NCBI RefSeq assembly: GCF_002797685.1
Contig: NZ_PGFH01000001.1
Location: 1,364,001-1,428,000, forward strand
Source of the DNA: Salinibacterium amurskyense
GTDB lineage: Bacteria; Actinomycetota; Actinomycetes; Actinomycetales; Microbacteriaceae
Length of the DNA stretch: 64,000 nt
Direction: 5' to 3'
Shown here: in pieces, positions 1-8,713 of the stretch
Numbering within the stretch: position 1 is the first letter of the stretch
Layout: each line of letters starts with the position of its first letter
Program-made: the position numbers and the translations under genes
The notes under the pieces: generated by a model
Seen by the model: only the letters and a program-made list of their open reading frames with translations
What the model was told of the DNA's origin: nothing
The model's database searches: none

Positions 1-590
1 TGTCGCGTCACGGTCTTCGCGAACTCTCGTTCGCCCTCGCGGCCCTCGTGGTCGCTGAGCGTGAAGCCCAGATCGCTGAGCCGGTCAAGGAACGCATCGT
101 TCTTCGTCCGCGCGCCGTCAACGCCAAGGACTTTGTTGTCAAGGTCGAGGGTGGCACGTACGGCAACGTGTATCGCGTTGTGGGAGAGAAGCCCGAGCGT
201 TGGGTCGCTCAAACAGACTTCGTGAACGAAGAAGCCGTTGGTTACTTGGCTGATCGTCTCGCGCGCCTCGGTGTTGAAGACCAGCTCTTCAAGTCCGGTG
301 CCGTTCCTGGCTCCACCGTCATCATCGGCGCGGGCGGAGGTGTTGTCTTCGACTGGGAGCCCACACTGTCATCCGCTGCCGAATTGATCGTTGCGCCGCG
401 TGGTACCGACCCACGCCTCGACGATAACCCTCGTGAAACGAACCGCAGCCGTCGTCGCAACTACCTTGAGCGTATGGACGCCAAGGCTGCAGCGCGTGCA
501 GAGCTCGATTCTGAGCGCGAGGCAGGCGTCTGGCGTGACGATGAGGGCTTCGCTATTCAGCGCGACGATGAGACAGAGGATCGTGAATAA
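1..590 (+). CDS. obg: GTPase Obg/CgtA, C-terminal part (5' end outside window)
   Basis: The reading frame is open from base 3 and ends at the TAA at 588-590; the G domain lies upstream of the window. What is seen starts with the end of the GTPase domain (SRHGLRELSFALAALV) and continues into the Obg C-terminal (OCT) domain, with YGNVYRVVGEKPERWV and AVPGSTVIIG typical of that fold, then a charged Arg/Asp/Glu-rich tail. Obg is a ribosome-associated GTPase in 50S assembly and stress control. It is followed, with overlap, by proB, an order common in actinobacteria. Identity is secure; the missing part cannot be judged. Confidence 0.95.
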   Translation, partial: SRHGLRELSFALAALVVAEREAQIAEPVKERIVLRPRAVNAKDFVVKVEGGTYGNVYRVVGEKPERWVAQTDFVNEEAVGYLADRLARLGVEDQLFKSGAVPGSTVIIGAGGGVVFDWEPTLSSAAELIVAPRGTDPRLDDNPRETNRSRRRNYLERMDAKAAARAELDSEREAGVWRDDEGFAIQRDDETEDRE

Positions 591-1380
591 CAAGCCCACC
601 GTGCGTGCCGAGATTCCTCGTGCGCGCCGCATCGTTGTCAAAGTCGGCTCGTCGTCGGTGAGCGGTGCCAACGTGGGTCAGATCAGCGCTCTGGTTGATG
701 CTCTTGTGTCAGCACATGCAGCGGGATCTGAAGTCATTCTTGTTTCTTCCGGTGCTATCGCCACCGGTATTCCGTTTCTCAAGCTCGATAGTCGTCCGAC
801 TGACCTCGCGACTCAGCAGGCTGCCGCGGCAGTTGGCCAGAACGTGCTGATCTACCGTTACCAAGAGAGCTTCGACCGCTACGGCGTTGTCGCCGCGCAA
901 ATTTTGCTCACGGCCGGGGACATGGAAAACCCCACCCACCACAGCAACGCTCAGCGTGCGCTCGAACGACTTCTCGGGCTCAAGATCTTGCCCATTGTGA
1001 ACGAGAACGACACGGTTGCGACCCACGAGATCCGTTTCGGCGACAATGACCGCCTCGCGGCGTTGGTTTCCGTGCTGGTGCGGGCGGATGTGCTTGTGTT
1101 GCTCTCGGACATTGATGCGCTGTACACGAAACCTCCGTCTGATCCGGGTGCCGAGCGCATCAGTTTCGTCCCGTTCAGCAACGACCTCAGCGACGTTACT
1201 TTTGGTGACATCGGGGCGGCCGGCGTCGGTACCGGGGGAGCAGGCACGAAAGTTGCCGCTGCTAAGCACGCTGCTGCAGCTGGAATCCCCGTGCTCCTTG
1301 CCGAAACGGGCAGTGTCGCAGCGGCTCTCGCCGGGGAAGAAATCGGCACCTGGTTCGAGGCAGACACCCTCCCGTTGTAA
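583..1380 (+). CDS. proB: Glutamate 5-kinase, short form without PUA domain
   Basis: Phosphorylates L-glutamate to gamma-glutamyl phosphate, the first step of proline synthesis. The amino-acid-kinase fold is evident: VVKVGSSS near residue 20, a glycine-rich segment with LVSSGAIATG, and VNENDTVATHEIRFGDND. The protein is about 265 aa and stops after the kinase domain; the PUA domain of the roughly 367-aa enterobacterial enzyme is absent, a form known in other bacteria. The GTG at 583 overlaps the end of obg and has AGAGGA close upstream; ATG 568 is an alternative without a visible ribosome site. Overlap with obg suggests translational coupling. proA follows. Confidence 0.93.
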   Translation: MNNKPTVRAEIPRARRIVVKVGSSSVSGANVGQISALVDALVSAHAAGSEVILVSSGAIATGIPFLKLDSRPTDLATQQAAAAVGQNVLIYRYQESFDRYGVVAAQILLTAGDMENPTHHSNAQRALERLLGLKILPIVNENDTVATHEIRFGDNDRLAALVSVLVRADVLVLLSDIDALYTKPPSDPGAERISFVPFSNDLSDVTFGDIGAAGVGTGGAGTKVAAAKHAAAAGIPVLLAETGSVAAALAGEEIGTWFEADTLPL

Positions 1381-1407
1381 CGTTCTTCGGCCTCGGGTTT
1401 GCGCCGC

Positions 1408-1420
1408 TACACTCTGACTA
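1408..1420 (+). promoter_or_regulatory. Leaderless-type promoter of proA
   Basis: TACACT (1408-1413) lies exactly six bases before the ATG at 1420, and no Shine-Dalgarno sequence is present. This is the -10 to start-codon spacing of leaderless actinobacterial genes, so proA may have its own transcript besides read-through from proB. Confidence 0.5.
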
Positions 1421-2688
1421 TGGTTGATTCGGCAGTTACCGCTCTCTCTATTGACGACAAGCTTCGTGCAGCGCGCGCAGCTTCGCGCACGCTGGCAACG
1501 GCCACAACGGTGCAGAAGAATGCGGCGCTGGAAGCTATCGCCGCTGGAGTCGTTGCGAATGCCGACCGCATCGTTGAAGCTAACGCGCTTGACCTCAAGC
1601 GGGGGCAAGAAAATGGCATGACGGTCGGACTTCAAGATCGGTTGCGCCTCACTGCGGAACGAATTGACCAGTTATCCGCTGCGGTGCTCGAGATCGTGGA
1701 GCTCGCTGACCCCGTGGGCACTGTCGTGCGGGGTTCGGTGCTGCCCAACGGGTTGTCGGTAGCGCAGACCCGTGTTCCCTTCGGCGTGATCGGCGCTATC
1801 TACGAAGCACGCCCCAACGTCACGATCGATATTGCTGCGCTCGCCCTCAAGAGCGGCAACGCGGTGATGCTGCGCGGAGGCTCTGCGGCCGAAGACTCCA
1901 ACCGCGTTCTCGTTGGCGTCATCCAATCGGCGCTATCCAGCGTGAACATCGACCCGGCATCCGTGCAGACGGTTGATGAGTTTGGCCGCGATGGGGCTAA
2001 AGCGCTCATGCAAGCCCGTGGTTTTGTTGACGTGCTCATTCCCCGAGGCAGCGCTCAGCTCATCCAGACCGTCGTGAACGAGTCGACAGTTCCCGTGATC
2101 GAGACCGGCGCCGGTATCGTGCACATCTTCTTGGATGAGTCCGCCGACGAAGCGACCGCAGTCGAGATTGTGCACAACGCCAAGGTGCAGCGCCCCAGCG
2201 TCTGCAACGCCCTCGAAACTCTGCTGGTGCACGAGAGCGCTGCCGAGCGGTTAATTCCGGCCGTGCTTGCTCGCCTTGCTGACTCGGGCGTGACCATCCA
2301 CGCCGACGCGCGTACTCGCGAACTTTTCCCCTCTGCTGAGGCGGCCACCGATGAGTCTTGGGCTACTGAAAACTTGAGTCTGGATGTCGCGGTGCGGGTC
2401 GTAGCTGACCTCGACGCCGCCATCCAGCACATCGACACCTACTCGACCAAGCACACCGAGTCGATCATCACTAACAATCTGGCGAATGCTGATCGCTTCC
2501 TCGCTGAGGTGGATTCTGCGGTGGTCATGGTGAACGCCTCCACTCGGTTCACCGACGGGGCAGAGTTCGGTTTCGGTGCTGAAGTGGGCATTTCCACGCA
2601 GAAGCTGCATGCTCGCGGCCCGATGGGCCTGCCAGAACTTACGAGCACCAAGTGGGTTGTGCGCGGCAGTGGCCAAGTGCGCGGGTAG
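1420..2688 (+). CDS. proA: Gamma-glutamyl phosphate reductase
   Basis: Reduces gamma-glutamyl phosphate with NADPH to glutamate semialdehyde, step two of proline synthesis. The 422-aa protein has the aldehyde-dehydrogenase fold: cofactor-binding region with RVPFGVIGAIYEARPNVT, the ALKSGNAVMLRGGS segment, and the catalytic cysteine in QRPSVCNALETLL (about residue 262). The C-terminus contains FGFGAEVGISTQKLHARGPM, a family signature. ATG 1420 was chosen over the in-frame TTG 1399 because of the promoter hexamer just upstream and the family length. It follows proB by 39 bases. Confidence 0.96.
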   Translation: MVDSAVTALSIDDKLRAARAASRTLATATTVQKNAALEAIAAGVVANADRIVEANALDLKRGQENGMTVGLQDRLRLTAERIDQLSAAVLEIVELADPVGTVVRGSVLPNGLSVAQTRVPFGVIGAIYEARPNVTIDIAALALKSGNAVMLRGGSAAEDSNRVLVGVIQSALSSVNIDPASVQTVDEFGRDGAKALMQARGFVDVLIPRGSAQLIQTVVNESTVPVIETGAGIVHIFLDESADEATAVEIVHNAKVQRPSVCNALETLLVHESAAERLIPAVLARLADSGVTIHADARTRELFPSAEAATDESWATENLSLDVAVRVVADLDAAIQHIDTYSTKHTESIITNNLANADRFLAEVDSAVVMVNASTRFTDGAEFGFGAEVGISTQKLHARGPMGLPELTSTKWVVRGSGQVRG

Positions 2689-2718
2689 ACTGTTATCGGT
2701 TTTGTGAATGGAGATCTG

Positions 2719-2913
2719 ATGTCGATTTTTCTGAACGTTCTTGCGTCGAGCGAAGAGCTTGCACCTCTCGTGCTGCCCGCGCTCGCTTTCCCGCTCATTG
2801 CGGCTGTCGTCTTCACGACTCTGGGCTTCGTCACGTGGAGCTTCCGCGACGTCGCTAACCGTCAAGACCCTAAGGCCGCGAAGGCTGGCGACGCCCACGG
2901 CGCAGGCCACTAA
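2719..2913 (+). CDS. Small single-pass membrane protein, unknown function
   Basis: A 64-aa protein with one hydrophobic segment (about residues 17-41, [20 protein letters not shown]) followed by a charged tail ending in a His/Gly/Ala-rich stretch. ATG 2719 is preceded by GGAG at 2710-2713, a good ribosome site, and is preferred to the upstream GTG 2704. It sits between proA and nadD with only eight bases before nadD. I recall small membrane ORFs at this position in related genomes, but no function is known to me. It could be an accessory of the membrane or a cofactor-pathway protein; nothing in the sequence decides. Confidence 0.75.
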   Translation: MSIFLNVLASSEELAPLVLPALAFPLIAAVVFTTLGFVTWSFRDVANRQDPKAAKAGDAHGAGH

Positions 2914-2921
2914 GGCTTTTC

Positions 2922-3524
2922 ATGACCGCCGAAACGGCGCCGCGGCGCGCACGCATCGGCATTATGGGTGGCACGTTCGATCCCATTCACAACGGTCACC
3001 TTGTAGCGGCGAGCGAAGCGCAAATTCAATTCAACCTCGATGAGGTTGTCTTCGTGCCCACCGGTAAGCCGTGGATGAAAGACACCGTCACGCCGGGGGA
3101 GCATCGCTACCTCATGACCGTGATCGCGACCGCCGCCAACCCTGGCTTCAACGTGAGCCGCGTCGACCTCGAGCGCGAGGGCGCGACGTACACGATCGAC
3201 ACTCTTCGTGACATGCGCAAGGCCTATCCGGATGCTGACCTGTTCTTCATTACTGGTGCGGATGCGGTCGCCCAAATCATGGAATGGAAGGACGTCGCAG
3301 AGGTCTGGACTCTCGCCCATTTCATAGCAGTTTCACGGCCAGGACACGCCTTAACCATTAGCGGATTGCCTGAGCAAGGCGTAAGCTCGCTTGAAGTGCC
3401 GGCGCTTGCGATCTCATCCACCGATTGCCGAAACAGGGTCAGTGGGGGTTATCCCGTCTGGTATCTGGTTCCGGATGGTGTCGTGCAGTACATCGCCAAG
3501 CACCATTTATATCGGAGTACTTAA
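2922..3524 (+). CDS. nadD: Nicotinate-nucleotide adenylyltransferase
   Basis: Transfers AMP from ATP to nicotinate mononucleotide, giving deamido-NAD, shared by de novo and salvage NAD synthesis. The 200-aa protein shows the nucleotidyltransferase motif [12 protein letters not shown] (GTFDP and HxGH, residues 17-27) near the N-terminus, [13 protein letters not shown] in the middle, and [11 protein letters not shown], the ISSTxxR motif that binds the ATP phosphates, near the C-terminus. The stop codon overlaps the next start as TAATG, so the downstream gene is probably translationally coupled. The de novo genes nadA and nadB are at the other end of this window. Confidence 0.96.
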   Translation: MTAETAPRRARIGIMGGTFDPIHNGHLVAASEAQIQFNLDEVVFVPTGKPWMKDTVTPGEHRYLMTVIATAANPGFNVSRVDLEREGATYTIDTLRDMRKAYPDADLFFITGADAVAQIMEWKDVAEVWTLAHFIAVSRPGHALTISGLPEQGVSSLEVPALAISSTDCRNRVSGGYPVWYLVPDGVVQYIAKHHLYRST

Positions 3525-5374
3525 TGACCACTTTTCACGATCCGCCGCCGCAGTCGCGCCGTGCGGCGCGTCAGAGTGAGCGCGAGCACACGTCAGACGG
3601 GCAGCCCACGGTCGAAGGATTCACCACCTTCCCGGCGCAAGCACAGAACGAGCAGCCTTCGGCTGCCGAAAACCACGACTCTTCCTCTTTCGAGGTCCCC
3701 TCGACAGACGCCGCTTCGGCCCAGCCGGCGCCCACTAATACGGCAGCAGCGCACAAGCCTGCTCCCGCAGAAGCCGCACCAGCCGCAAACGCACCGGCAA
3801 CCGCATCCAGCGCCAGCGGCGATGCAGAACCTACTCGCGAACGCACGCTGACTCGTCGAGAGCTTCGCGAGATGCGAGCGCGCGAAGAAGCTGCGAAAGC
3901 TGCGAATCAGAACTCCGCTGAGGCAGCCCCAGAGCCCCGCGGCGTTGCGTCAACTCCGGCAGCTCCTGCTGCTCCGGCTGAAGCAGCCGCTGCTGCATCT
4001 GCTCCTACCGCTTCCACGGCTGCTCCTACTGCTCCCGCGGCTAGTCCGGCTGCCCCCGCGGCTCCGACGCAGTCCGCGCCCACGGAAAGTGCGGCGACTC
4101 CTGCAGCTCCCGTTCAGGCTCCGCCTGTCGTTCCGGTCGCACGCCCCGCGGCGGCAGCTGCGCCTGCAACTGCGCCCTCTTCCTCAACTTCCACCGCAGC
4201 TACGCCAGCGGCATCCGCCCCTGAGGCTCCTGCACGCTCGTCAGCGCCGGCACGTCCAAGCCTGGCTGACTTGGCTGCCGCAGCCTCGGCAGCGGCGGCG
4301 GCACCGTCTAAGCCTGCCAAGTCGGTCGACGAGCTTTCGTTTGCACCCGATGCTCAGCTCTATGTTGAGCCGCCGGCTCTCGTCGACCCGCTCGCTGTTG
4401 TGCCCGAAGCCGCGTCTGACTCTGCTTCGGTCGACGCGTTGAGCGCGTTTGAATCATTGCTCGGCAACTCCAACGACTCTGCGGCAGCCGCGCCTGAAAC
4501 GGCCGCACCGCGATCACCTCTCGCTGACTTGCCAGCACCGAGTGCATCGGCCCCGTCGTACGCGGCAAACCTGCCTGCTCCGACCTCGACTCCGGCGTCC
4601 GCCAAGCCCGAGCGTCCCACGATCGAGGGTCTCCTCGGCCTCGAGCCCTCGGCCGAATCCACGAAGGCTGAGCCTGCCGCGCCCAGCCAAACCACGTTGA
4701 GCAACGCTCGTGCGGAATTCGACGAACTTGCTCGCAAGCGTCTCGACGGCGACGTTGCTGCTCCGGCGACGACGACTCCAGCTGCGACGACGACTCCAGC
4801 TGCGACGGCTCCGTCCGCGGCAGCGAAGGCTCCGGCTCCGACGGTTGCTCCGGCGAAGGCTGAACCGAACGCCGCGACGCCAGCAGCCTCCGGCACCTCG
4901 GCATCCACTCTGTCGGCGGGACACTGGTCCAAGCAGGCCAACGTCGCCGACGATTCGAACGACGCTATTGTTGCGCGCACGATTGGTAGCGGAAGCACAG
5001 CGACCAACGCGTTAGTGCTGCCGGCGATCCCGTTCGCGACTGACATCCGTGGGCCGCTGAACTCCAGCGGGGAAACTATGCTCACCGGATCGATCGACCT
5101 GCCGAGCACACTTTCGGCAAGCGGGGTTTCTGACCGCTTCGATAAGGGCGACATTGATTCGCTCCTGGATCTCAACGACAGCGACATGGTGTCAACAGAT
5201 TCAGCACCTGTGCGTGCGGTTAAAGCCGTCAGCACATTCTCTAACCAATCAGTTACGCAGACGCAGAAACCGAAGGGCACCCGTGCGCTCACGGTTCTGC
5301 TGATCTCGGCAGCGTCGATGGCGGTTGTAGTTGCGGGTCTTCTCGTGGCAGCCTTTGCCTTCAACATGTTGTAG
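3524..5374 (+). CDS. Ala/Pro-rich protein with C-terminal membrane anchor, unknown function
   Basis: A 616-aa protein of strongly biased composition. Residues 1-60 are polar; around residue 105 lies a basic segment, RERTLTRRELREMRAREEAA, likely helical; from there to about 500 the sequence is long runs of Ala, Pro, Ser and Thr with little order expected. The last 30 residues hold one hydrophobic helix (ALTVLLISAASMAVVVAGLL). No N-terminal signal peptide is visible, so it is probably a tail-anchored protein with a long cytoplasmic disordered region. ATG 3524 overlaps the nadD stop. Related Ala/Pro-rich ORFs of variable length occur between nadD and rsfS in relatives, as I recall. No enzymatic domain is recognised. 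Confidence 0.8.
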   Translation: MTTFHDPPPQSRRAARQSEREHTSDGQPTVEGFTTFPAQAQNEQPSAAENHDSSSFEVPSTDAASAQPAPTNTAAAHKPAPAEAAPAANAPATASSASGDAEPTRERTLTRRELREMRAREEAAKAANQNSAEAAPEPRGVASTPAAPAAPAEAAAAASAPTASTAAPTAPAASPAAPAAPTQSAPTESAATPAAPVQAPPVVPVARPAAAAAPATAPSSSTSTAATPAASAPEAPARSSAPARPSLADLAAAASAAAAAPSKPAKSVDELSFAPDAQLYVEPPALVDPLAVVPEAASDSASVDALSAFESLLGNSNDSAAAAPETAAPRSPLADLPAPSASAPSYAANLPAPTSTPASAKPERPTIEGLLGLEPSAESTKAEPAAPSQTTLSNARAEFDELARKRLDGDVAAPATTTPAATTTPAATAPSAAAKAPAPTVAPAKAEPNAATPAASGTSASTLSAGHWSKQANVADDSNDAIVARTIGSGSTATNALVLPAIPFATDIRGPLNSSGETMLTGSIDLPSTLSASGVSDRFDKGDIDSLLDLNDSDMVSTDSAPVRAVKAVSTFSNQSVTQTQKPKGTRALTVLLISAASMAVVVAGLLVAAFAFNML

Positions 5375-5416
5375 CTTTAACTCTTTGCCATCAGCTAATT
5401 TCCGATTAAGGATCCT

Positions 5417-5812
5417 GTGACTGCTTCTCCTCGTGCCAACGAGCTACTTTCCATCGTCGCGCACGCCGCTGACGCCAAGCAGGCGACCGACATGGTTGCT
5501 CTGGACGTCACCGGGCCCATGCCTTACGCCGATATTTTCTTCCTCGCGACCGGTCGCAACGAACGTAACGTTCAGTCGATCGCCTCCGAGATCGAAGAGA
5601 AGATGATCGCAGCCGGCGCCAAGCCGCTGCGCCGCGAAGGGCGTGCAGAAGGTCGCTGGATTCTTCTCGACTTCGGTCACGTTGTTGCGCACATCTTCCA
5701 CGAAGAAGACCGCCTGTACTACTCGCTTGAGCGACTGTGGAGCGACTGCCCCGTGATCCCGATTACGATCGAGCAGCCCGTTCGCGACGACGCCGACAGC
5801 GACGCGGAGTAA
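5417..5812 (+). CDS. rsfS: Ribosomal silencing factor RsfS
   Basis: Binds ribosomal protein L14 on the 50S subunit and blocks joining with 30S when nutrients are short. The 131-aa protein has the family's length and features: DMVALDVTGPMPYADIFFLA, TGRNERNVQSIASEIEE, and the C-terminal EGRAEGRWILLDFGHVVAHI and HEEDRLYYSLERLW, which include the L14-contact region. The GTG start at 5417 is preceded by AAGGA at 5408-5412. It closes the obg-proBA-nadD cluster. The gap of 42 bases after the Ala/Pro-rich gene shows no terminator, so it may be co-transcribed. Confidence 0.96.
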   Translation: MTASPRANELLSIVAHAADAKQATDMVALDVTGPMPYADIFFLATGRNERNVQSIASEIEEKMIAAGAKPLRREGRAEGRWILLDFGHVVAHIFHEEDRLYYSLERLWSDCPVIPITIEQPVRDDADSDAE

Positions 5813-5932
5813 CAAACTTCACACTACGTAACCCAATTTTGCTGGGTGGCGTTGTACTGGTGTGCTTGAGGTATCCGGGCAGTTAGACCCCGGGGTTACT
5901 CTCACCGAGTTACCTTCTCACACTGGGGTTTC
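5813..5932 (+). promoter_or_regulatory. Leader region of metNIQ with stem-loops
   Basis: 120 bases between rsfS and metN. Three short stems are visible: ACCCA/TGGGT at about 5830-5847; CCGGG (5875-5879) with CCCGG (5889-5893) around a nine-base loop; and GGTTACTC/GAGTTACC (5894-5914), an eight-pair stem with one mismatch, ending about 18 bases before the metN start. No SAM riboswitch core that I know (SAM-I, SAM-II, SAM-IV) matches. A regulatory role is inferred only from position and structure. Confidence 0.35.
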
Positions 5933-6922
5933 ATGATTACGCTCAATTCCGTCACCAAGACTTTTGGTGATGCCGCGAACCCTGTTCGCGCTCTCGACGA
6001 CGTCAGCCTGTCGGTAGCGAGCGGGGAGATCTTCGGCGTCATTGGCCAGAGCGGTGCGGGCAAGAGCACGCTCATCCGCACCGTCAATCTGCTTGAACGG
6101 CCGGATGCTGGCACCGTGACGGTCGGCGACCGTGAACTCACCGCGCTCAACGATCGCGAACTGCTTCAGGCACGTCGCGAAATAGGTATGGTCTTTCAGC
6201 AGTTCAACCTGCTTGACAGCCGAACGGTGCGCGGCAATGTTGAACTTGCTCTCGAAGTCGTCGGTGTCGACCGCCGGGAGCGCACTAAGCGCACCAACGA
6301 GATCCTCGAGCTAGTGGGTCTCGAGCACAAAGCTCAGCAGTATCCCGCTCAGCTCTCGGGCGGGCAGAAGCAGCGCGTGGGCATCGCCCGTGCTCTCGCA
6401 TCACGCCCGCGGGTATTGCTCAGCGACGAAGCAACGAGCGCGCTTGACCCCGAGACAACAGAGTCGATTCTGCAGCTCCTGCGCAGCATCAACAAAGAGC
6501 TTGGGCTTACGATCTTGCTCATCACCCACGAGATGGATGTCGTCAAGAGCATCTGCGATTCCGCAGCGCTCATGAGCGGCGGCCGCATTCTCGAGCAGGG
6601 CCGTTTGGTGGACTTGCTCTCGCAGCCTGGGTCGCAGCTTGCGCGCGGACTTTTCCCGCTGGGGGAGCTGCCGGAAGGTAATTCCACCGTCATTGACGTC
6701 ACCTTTGTTGGGTTGTCGTCGGGTCGCCCCGTGGTCTCTCAGCTGGCGCGCACGCACCAGATTGATGTTGGTCTCGTTGGCGCTGCCATCGAGACGATTG
6801 CCGGTGCCCAGTCGGGTCGCACGCGGCTAGAGCTGCCGGGAACAGCTGACGCTAACGCGGCAGCGATCAACGACCTGCGTGCCCAGGGGCTCGTAGTTGA
6901 GATTGTGAGGAGCGGACGATGA
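5933..6922 (+). CDS. metN: Methionine ABC transporter ATP-binding protein MetN
   Basis: ATPase of the L/D-methionine importer MetNIQ. The 329-aa protein has Walker A GQSGAGKS (residues 38-45), Q-loop MVFQQFNLL, signature LSGGQKQR, Walker B VLLSDEATSALD and the switch His in LLITHEMD. The last 80 residues form the NIL domain, which in MetN senses cytoplasmic methionine and inhibits transport. ATG 5933 follows a GGGG-containing region. The stop overlaps metI (ATGA). The downstream permease and binding protein confirm methionine rather than another amino acid. Confidence 0.95.
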   Translation: MITLNSVTKTFGDAANPVRALDDVSLSVASGEIFGVIGQSGAGKSTLIRTVNLLERPDAGTVTVGDRELTALNDRELLQARREIGMVFQQFNLLDSRTVRGNVELALEVVGVDRRERTKRTNEILELVGLEHKAQQYPAQLSGGQKQRVGIARALASRPRVLLSDEATSALDPETTESILQLLRSINKELGLTILLITHEMDVVKSICDSAALMSGGRILEQGRLVDLLSQPGSQLARGLFPLGELPEGNSTVIDVTFVGLSSGRPVVSQLARTHQIDVGLVGAAIETIAGAQSGRTRLELPGTADANAAAINDLRAQGLVVEIVRSGR

Positions 6923-7620
6923 TTGATACCACTGCTCCCGGCTTCTGGCCGCAGCTGTTCGAAACGCTTCTGAAGGCCACAGGGGAGACCCTGTACCAGG
7001 TCGGCGTCACGATGCTCATCACTCTCGTGCTGGGGCTCGTTCTCGGCACTCTGCTCGTGGTCACCGACCGCGGTGGCATCCTTGAGCGTCCGTTCGGCAG
7101 TCTGGTCGCGGGCCGCGTCATCAATGTGGTCACGCAGACGGTCGTCAACCTTGGTCGCTCGATCCCGTTCATCATTTTGATGATCGCGCTCATCCCGTTC
7201 ACGCGCCTCATTCTTGGCTCGGCGTTCGGTGTGACGGCGGCGATAGTGCCGCTGACGGTGGCTGCCATCCCGTTTTACGCTCGCATCGTCGAGATCTCGT
7301 TGCGCGAAGTGAACGAGGGGCTCGTTGAAGCGGGTCACTCGCTCGGCGCGACGCGGTGGCAGTTGGTGTCGAAAGTAATTATTCCTGAGGCGGTACCGGG
7401 CCTCATCCGTGGCTTTACAACGACAGTGGTGTCGATTGTGAACTACTCGGCAATCGTGGGTGCGATCGGTGGTGGAGGTCTGGGCGATGTTGCTATTCGC
7501 TACGGTCACCAGCGCTACAGCGTCATCCACATTGTCGCGGTGATCATCGTGCTGGTTGCGATTGTGCAGATCGTTCAAGTGGTCGGCGCTCGCCTGGCCA
7601 ACCGAATGTCTCACCGCTGA
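6919..7620 (+). CDS. metI: Methionine ABC transporter permease MetI
   Basis: Membrane subunit of the methionine importer; two copies pair with two MetN. The 233-aa protein has about five hydrophobic helices and the cytoplasmic EAA coupling motif EAGHSLGATRWQLVSKVIIP, followed by GLIRGFTTTVVSIVNYSA and GAIGGGGLGDVAIRYG, both typical of MetI. ATG 6919 overlaps the metN stop by four bases (ATGA), so the two are translated together. metQ follows after 70 bases with its own ribosome site. Confidence 0.94.
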   Translation: MIDTTAPGFWPQLFETLLKATGETLYQVGVTMLITLVLGLVLGTLLVVTDRGGILERPFGSLVAGRVINVVTQTVVNLGRSIPFIILMIALIPFTRLILGSAFGVTAAIVPLTVAAIPFYARIVEISLREVNEGLVEAGHSLGATRWQLVSKVIIPEAVPGLIRGFTTTVVSIVNYSAIVGAIGGGGLGDVAIRYGHQRYSVIHIVAVIIVLVAIVQIVQVVGARLANRMSHR

Positions 7621-7690
7621 CTTTGTCGGCGGCTGACCCTCACGTAGTTCTCTTTCTCCCTTCGTTTCACCCTTCACCAAAGGAATAGTT

Positions 7691-8518
7691 ATGTCACGCT
7701 CCAAGTTCTTCTCCCTCTCCACCGTGGCCGCCGCTGGGGTGCTCGCTCTGACCCTGGCCGGATGCTCGGCTCCCGCCGAAGAGTCCGCACCTGCTGATGG
7801 CACCCTCGGTTCGCTGACCGTCGGCGCTACGGCAACACCGGCTGGCGAGATCGTTCAGTTCGTCATCGACAGCGGCCAGGCTGAGGCTGCCGGTCTCGAG
7901 CTCGACATCGTTGAGTTCACCGACTACACCACCCCGAACCCCGCGTTGAGCGAGGGCAGCCTCGACGTCAACCTCTTCCAGCACGCGCCGTTCCTCGACC
8001 TGTACAACGAGAACACGGGCGACAACCTGTTCGTTGTCGGCCAGGTGTACCTGCCGCCGCTGGCGCTCTACTCGAAGACCGTAGACGACCTCGCTGACCT
8101 CCCGAAGGGCGCCAACATCGCTCTGCCGAACGATGCGAGCAACGAGGGCCGTGCGCTGCTGCTCCTCGCGGATGCCGGAATCATTGAAACCACGGATGCC
8201 CCGTCGACTGTGTCGGACATCACCGCTAACCCGAACGACTACAACTTCATCGAGATCGACGCAGCAAGCCTGCCGTCGGCGCTCGATGACCAGGACGCGG
8301 CGATCGTGAACTTCAACTACGCCGGTGCTGCTGGCCTCTCGGGTGACCTGCAGCTCGTGACCGAAGGAACCTCCAGCGTGTACTACAACACGCTCGTCAC
8401 TCGTGACGAACTCAAGAGCGACCCGCGCGTGACGAAGCTCTACGAATTGTTGACCTCCGACGAGACGAAGGCGTACATCAACGACTTCTACAACGGACTC
8501 GTCATCCCCGTTTCCTAA
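7691..8518 (+). CDS. metQ: Methionine-binding lipoprotein MetQ (NlpA family)
   Basis: Extracytoplasmic binding protein that delivers methionine to MetNI. The 275-aa precursor has a lipoprotein signal peptide with lipobox LAGC, cysteine at residue 25. The mature part contains TVGATATPAGEIVQFV, VEFTDYTTPNPALSEGSLDVN and FQHAPFLD, characteristic of the NlpA/MetQ family. GGAATAGTT provides the ribosome site before ATG 7691. It is the last gene of the metNIQ operon and is followed by a strong terminator. Confidence 0.94.
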   Translation: MSRSKFFSLSTVAAAGVLALTLAGCSAPAEESAPADGTLGSLTVGATATPAGEIVQFVIDSGQAEAAGLELDIVEFTDYTTPNPALSEGSLDVNLFQHAPFLDLYNENTGDNLFVVGQVYLPPLALYSKTVDDLADLPKGANIALPNDASNEGRALLLLADAGIIETTDAPSTVSDITANPNDYNFIEIDAASLPSALDDQDAAIVNFNYAGAAGLSGDLQLVTEGTSSVYYNTLVTRDELKSDPRVTKLYELLTSDETKAYINDFYNGLVIPVS

Positions 8519-8540
8519 GCGACAACGCGGGCAACACCAC

Positions 8541-8603
8541 CGTTCGCTCAGGCGAACGAAGGGCGGTCACCATCTTCACGGATGCTGGCCGCCCTTCGGT
8601 TTT
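8541..8603 (+). terminator. Terminator of metNIQ
   Basis: Two consecutive hairpins: CGTTCGC/GCGAACG with a four-base loop (8541-8558), then a perfect ten-pair stem CGAAGGGCGG (8557-8566) with CCGCCCTTCG (8589-8598), followed by GTTTTTC. The second is a standard intrinsic terminator. Confidence 0.85.
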
Positions 8604-8713
8604 TCCCAAATATTTCGCACACTTTTGGCCGGGAATCGCTCAGATGGTTTTGGATGCGCTGAGCGTGTAGTAATCTTGTCAAGTTGCGTTTTCTACACGG
8701 AAACAAAACAAAT

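Noticed and set aside
391-582. Longer ProB start at 391
   Set aside because: It would overlap obg by 200 bases and adds Arg/Thr-rich residues not found in ProB.
4360-5367. Long minus-strand ORF (335 codons) opposite the Ala/Pro-rich gene
   Set aside because: It is the antisense of an Ala/Pro-rich GC-rich gene; its composition (Ala/Val/Gly) is the mirror image and it has no ribosome site or family features.
5813-5932. SAM riboswitch before metN
   Set aside because: None of the SAM-I, SAM-II or SAM-IV core sequences could be found.
6739-7803. Minus-strand ORF of 354 codons opposite metN-metI-metQ
   Set aside because: Charged, repetitive antisense of membrane-protein genes with no domain.
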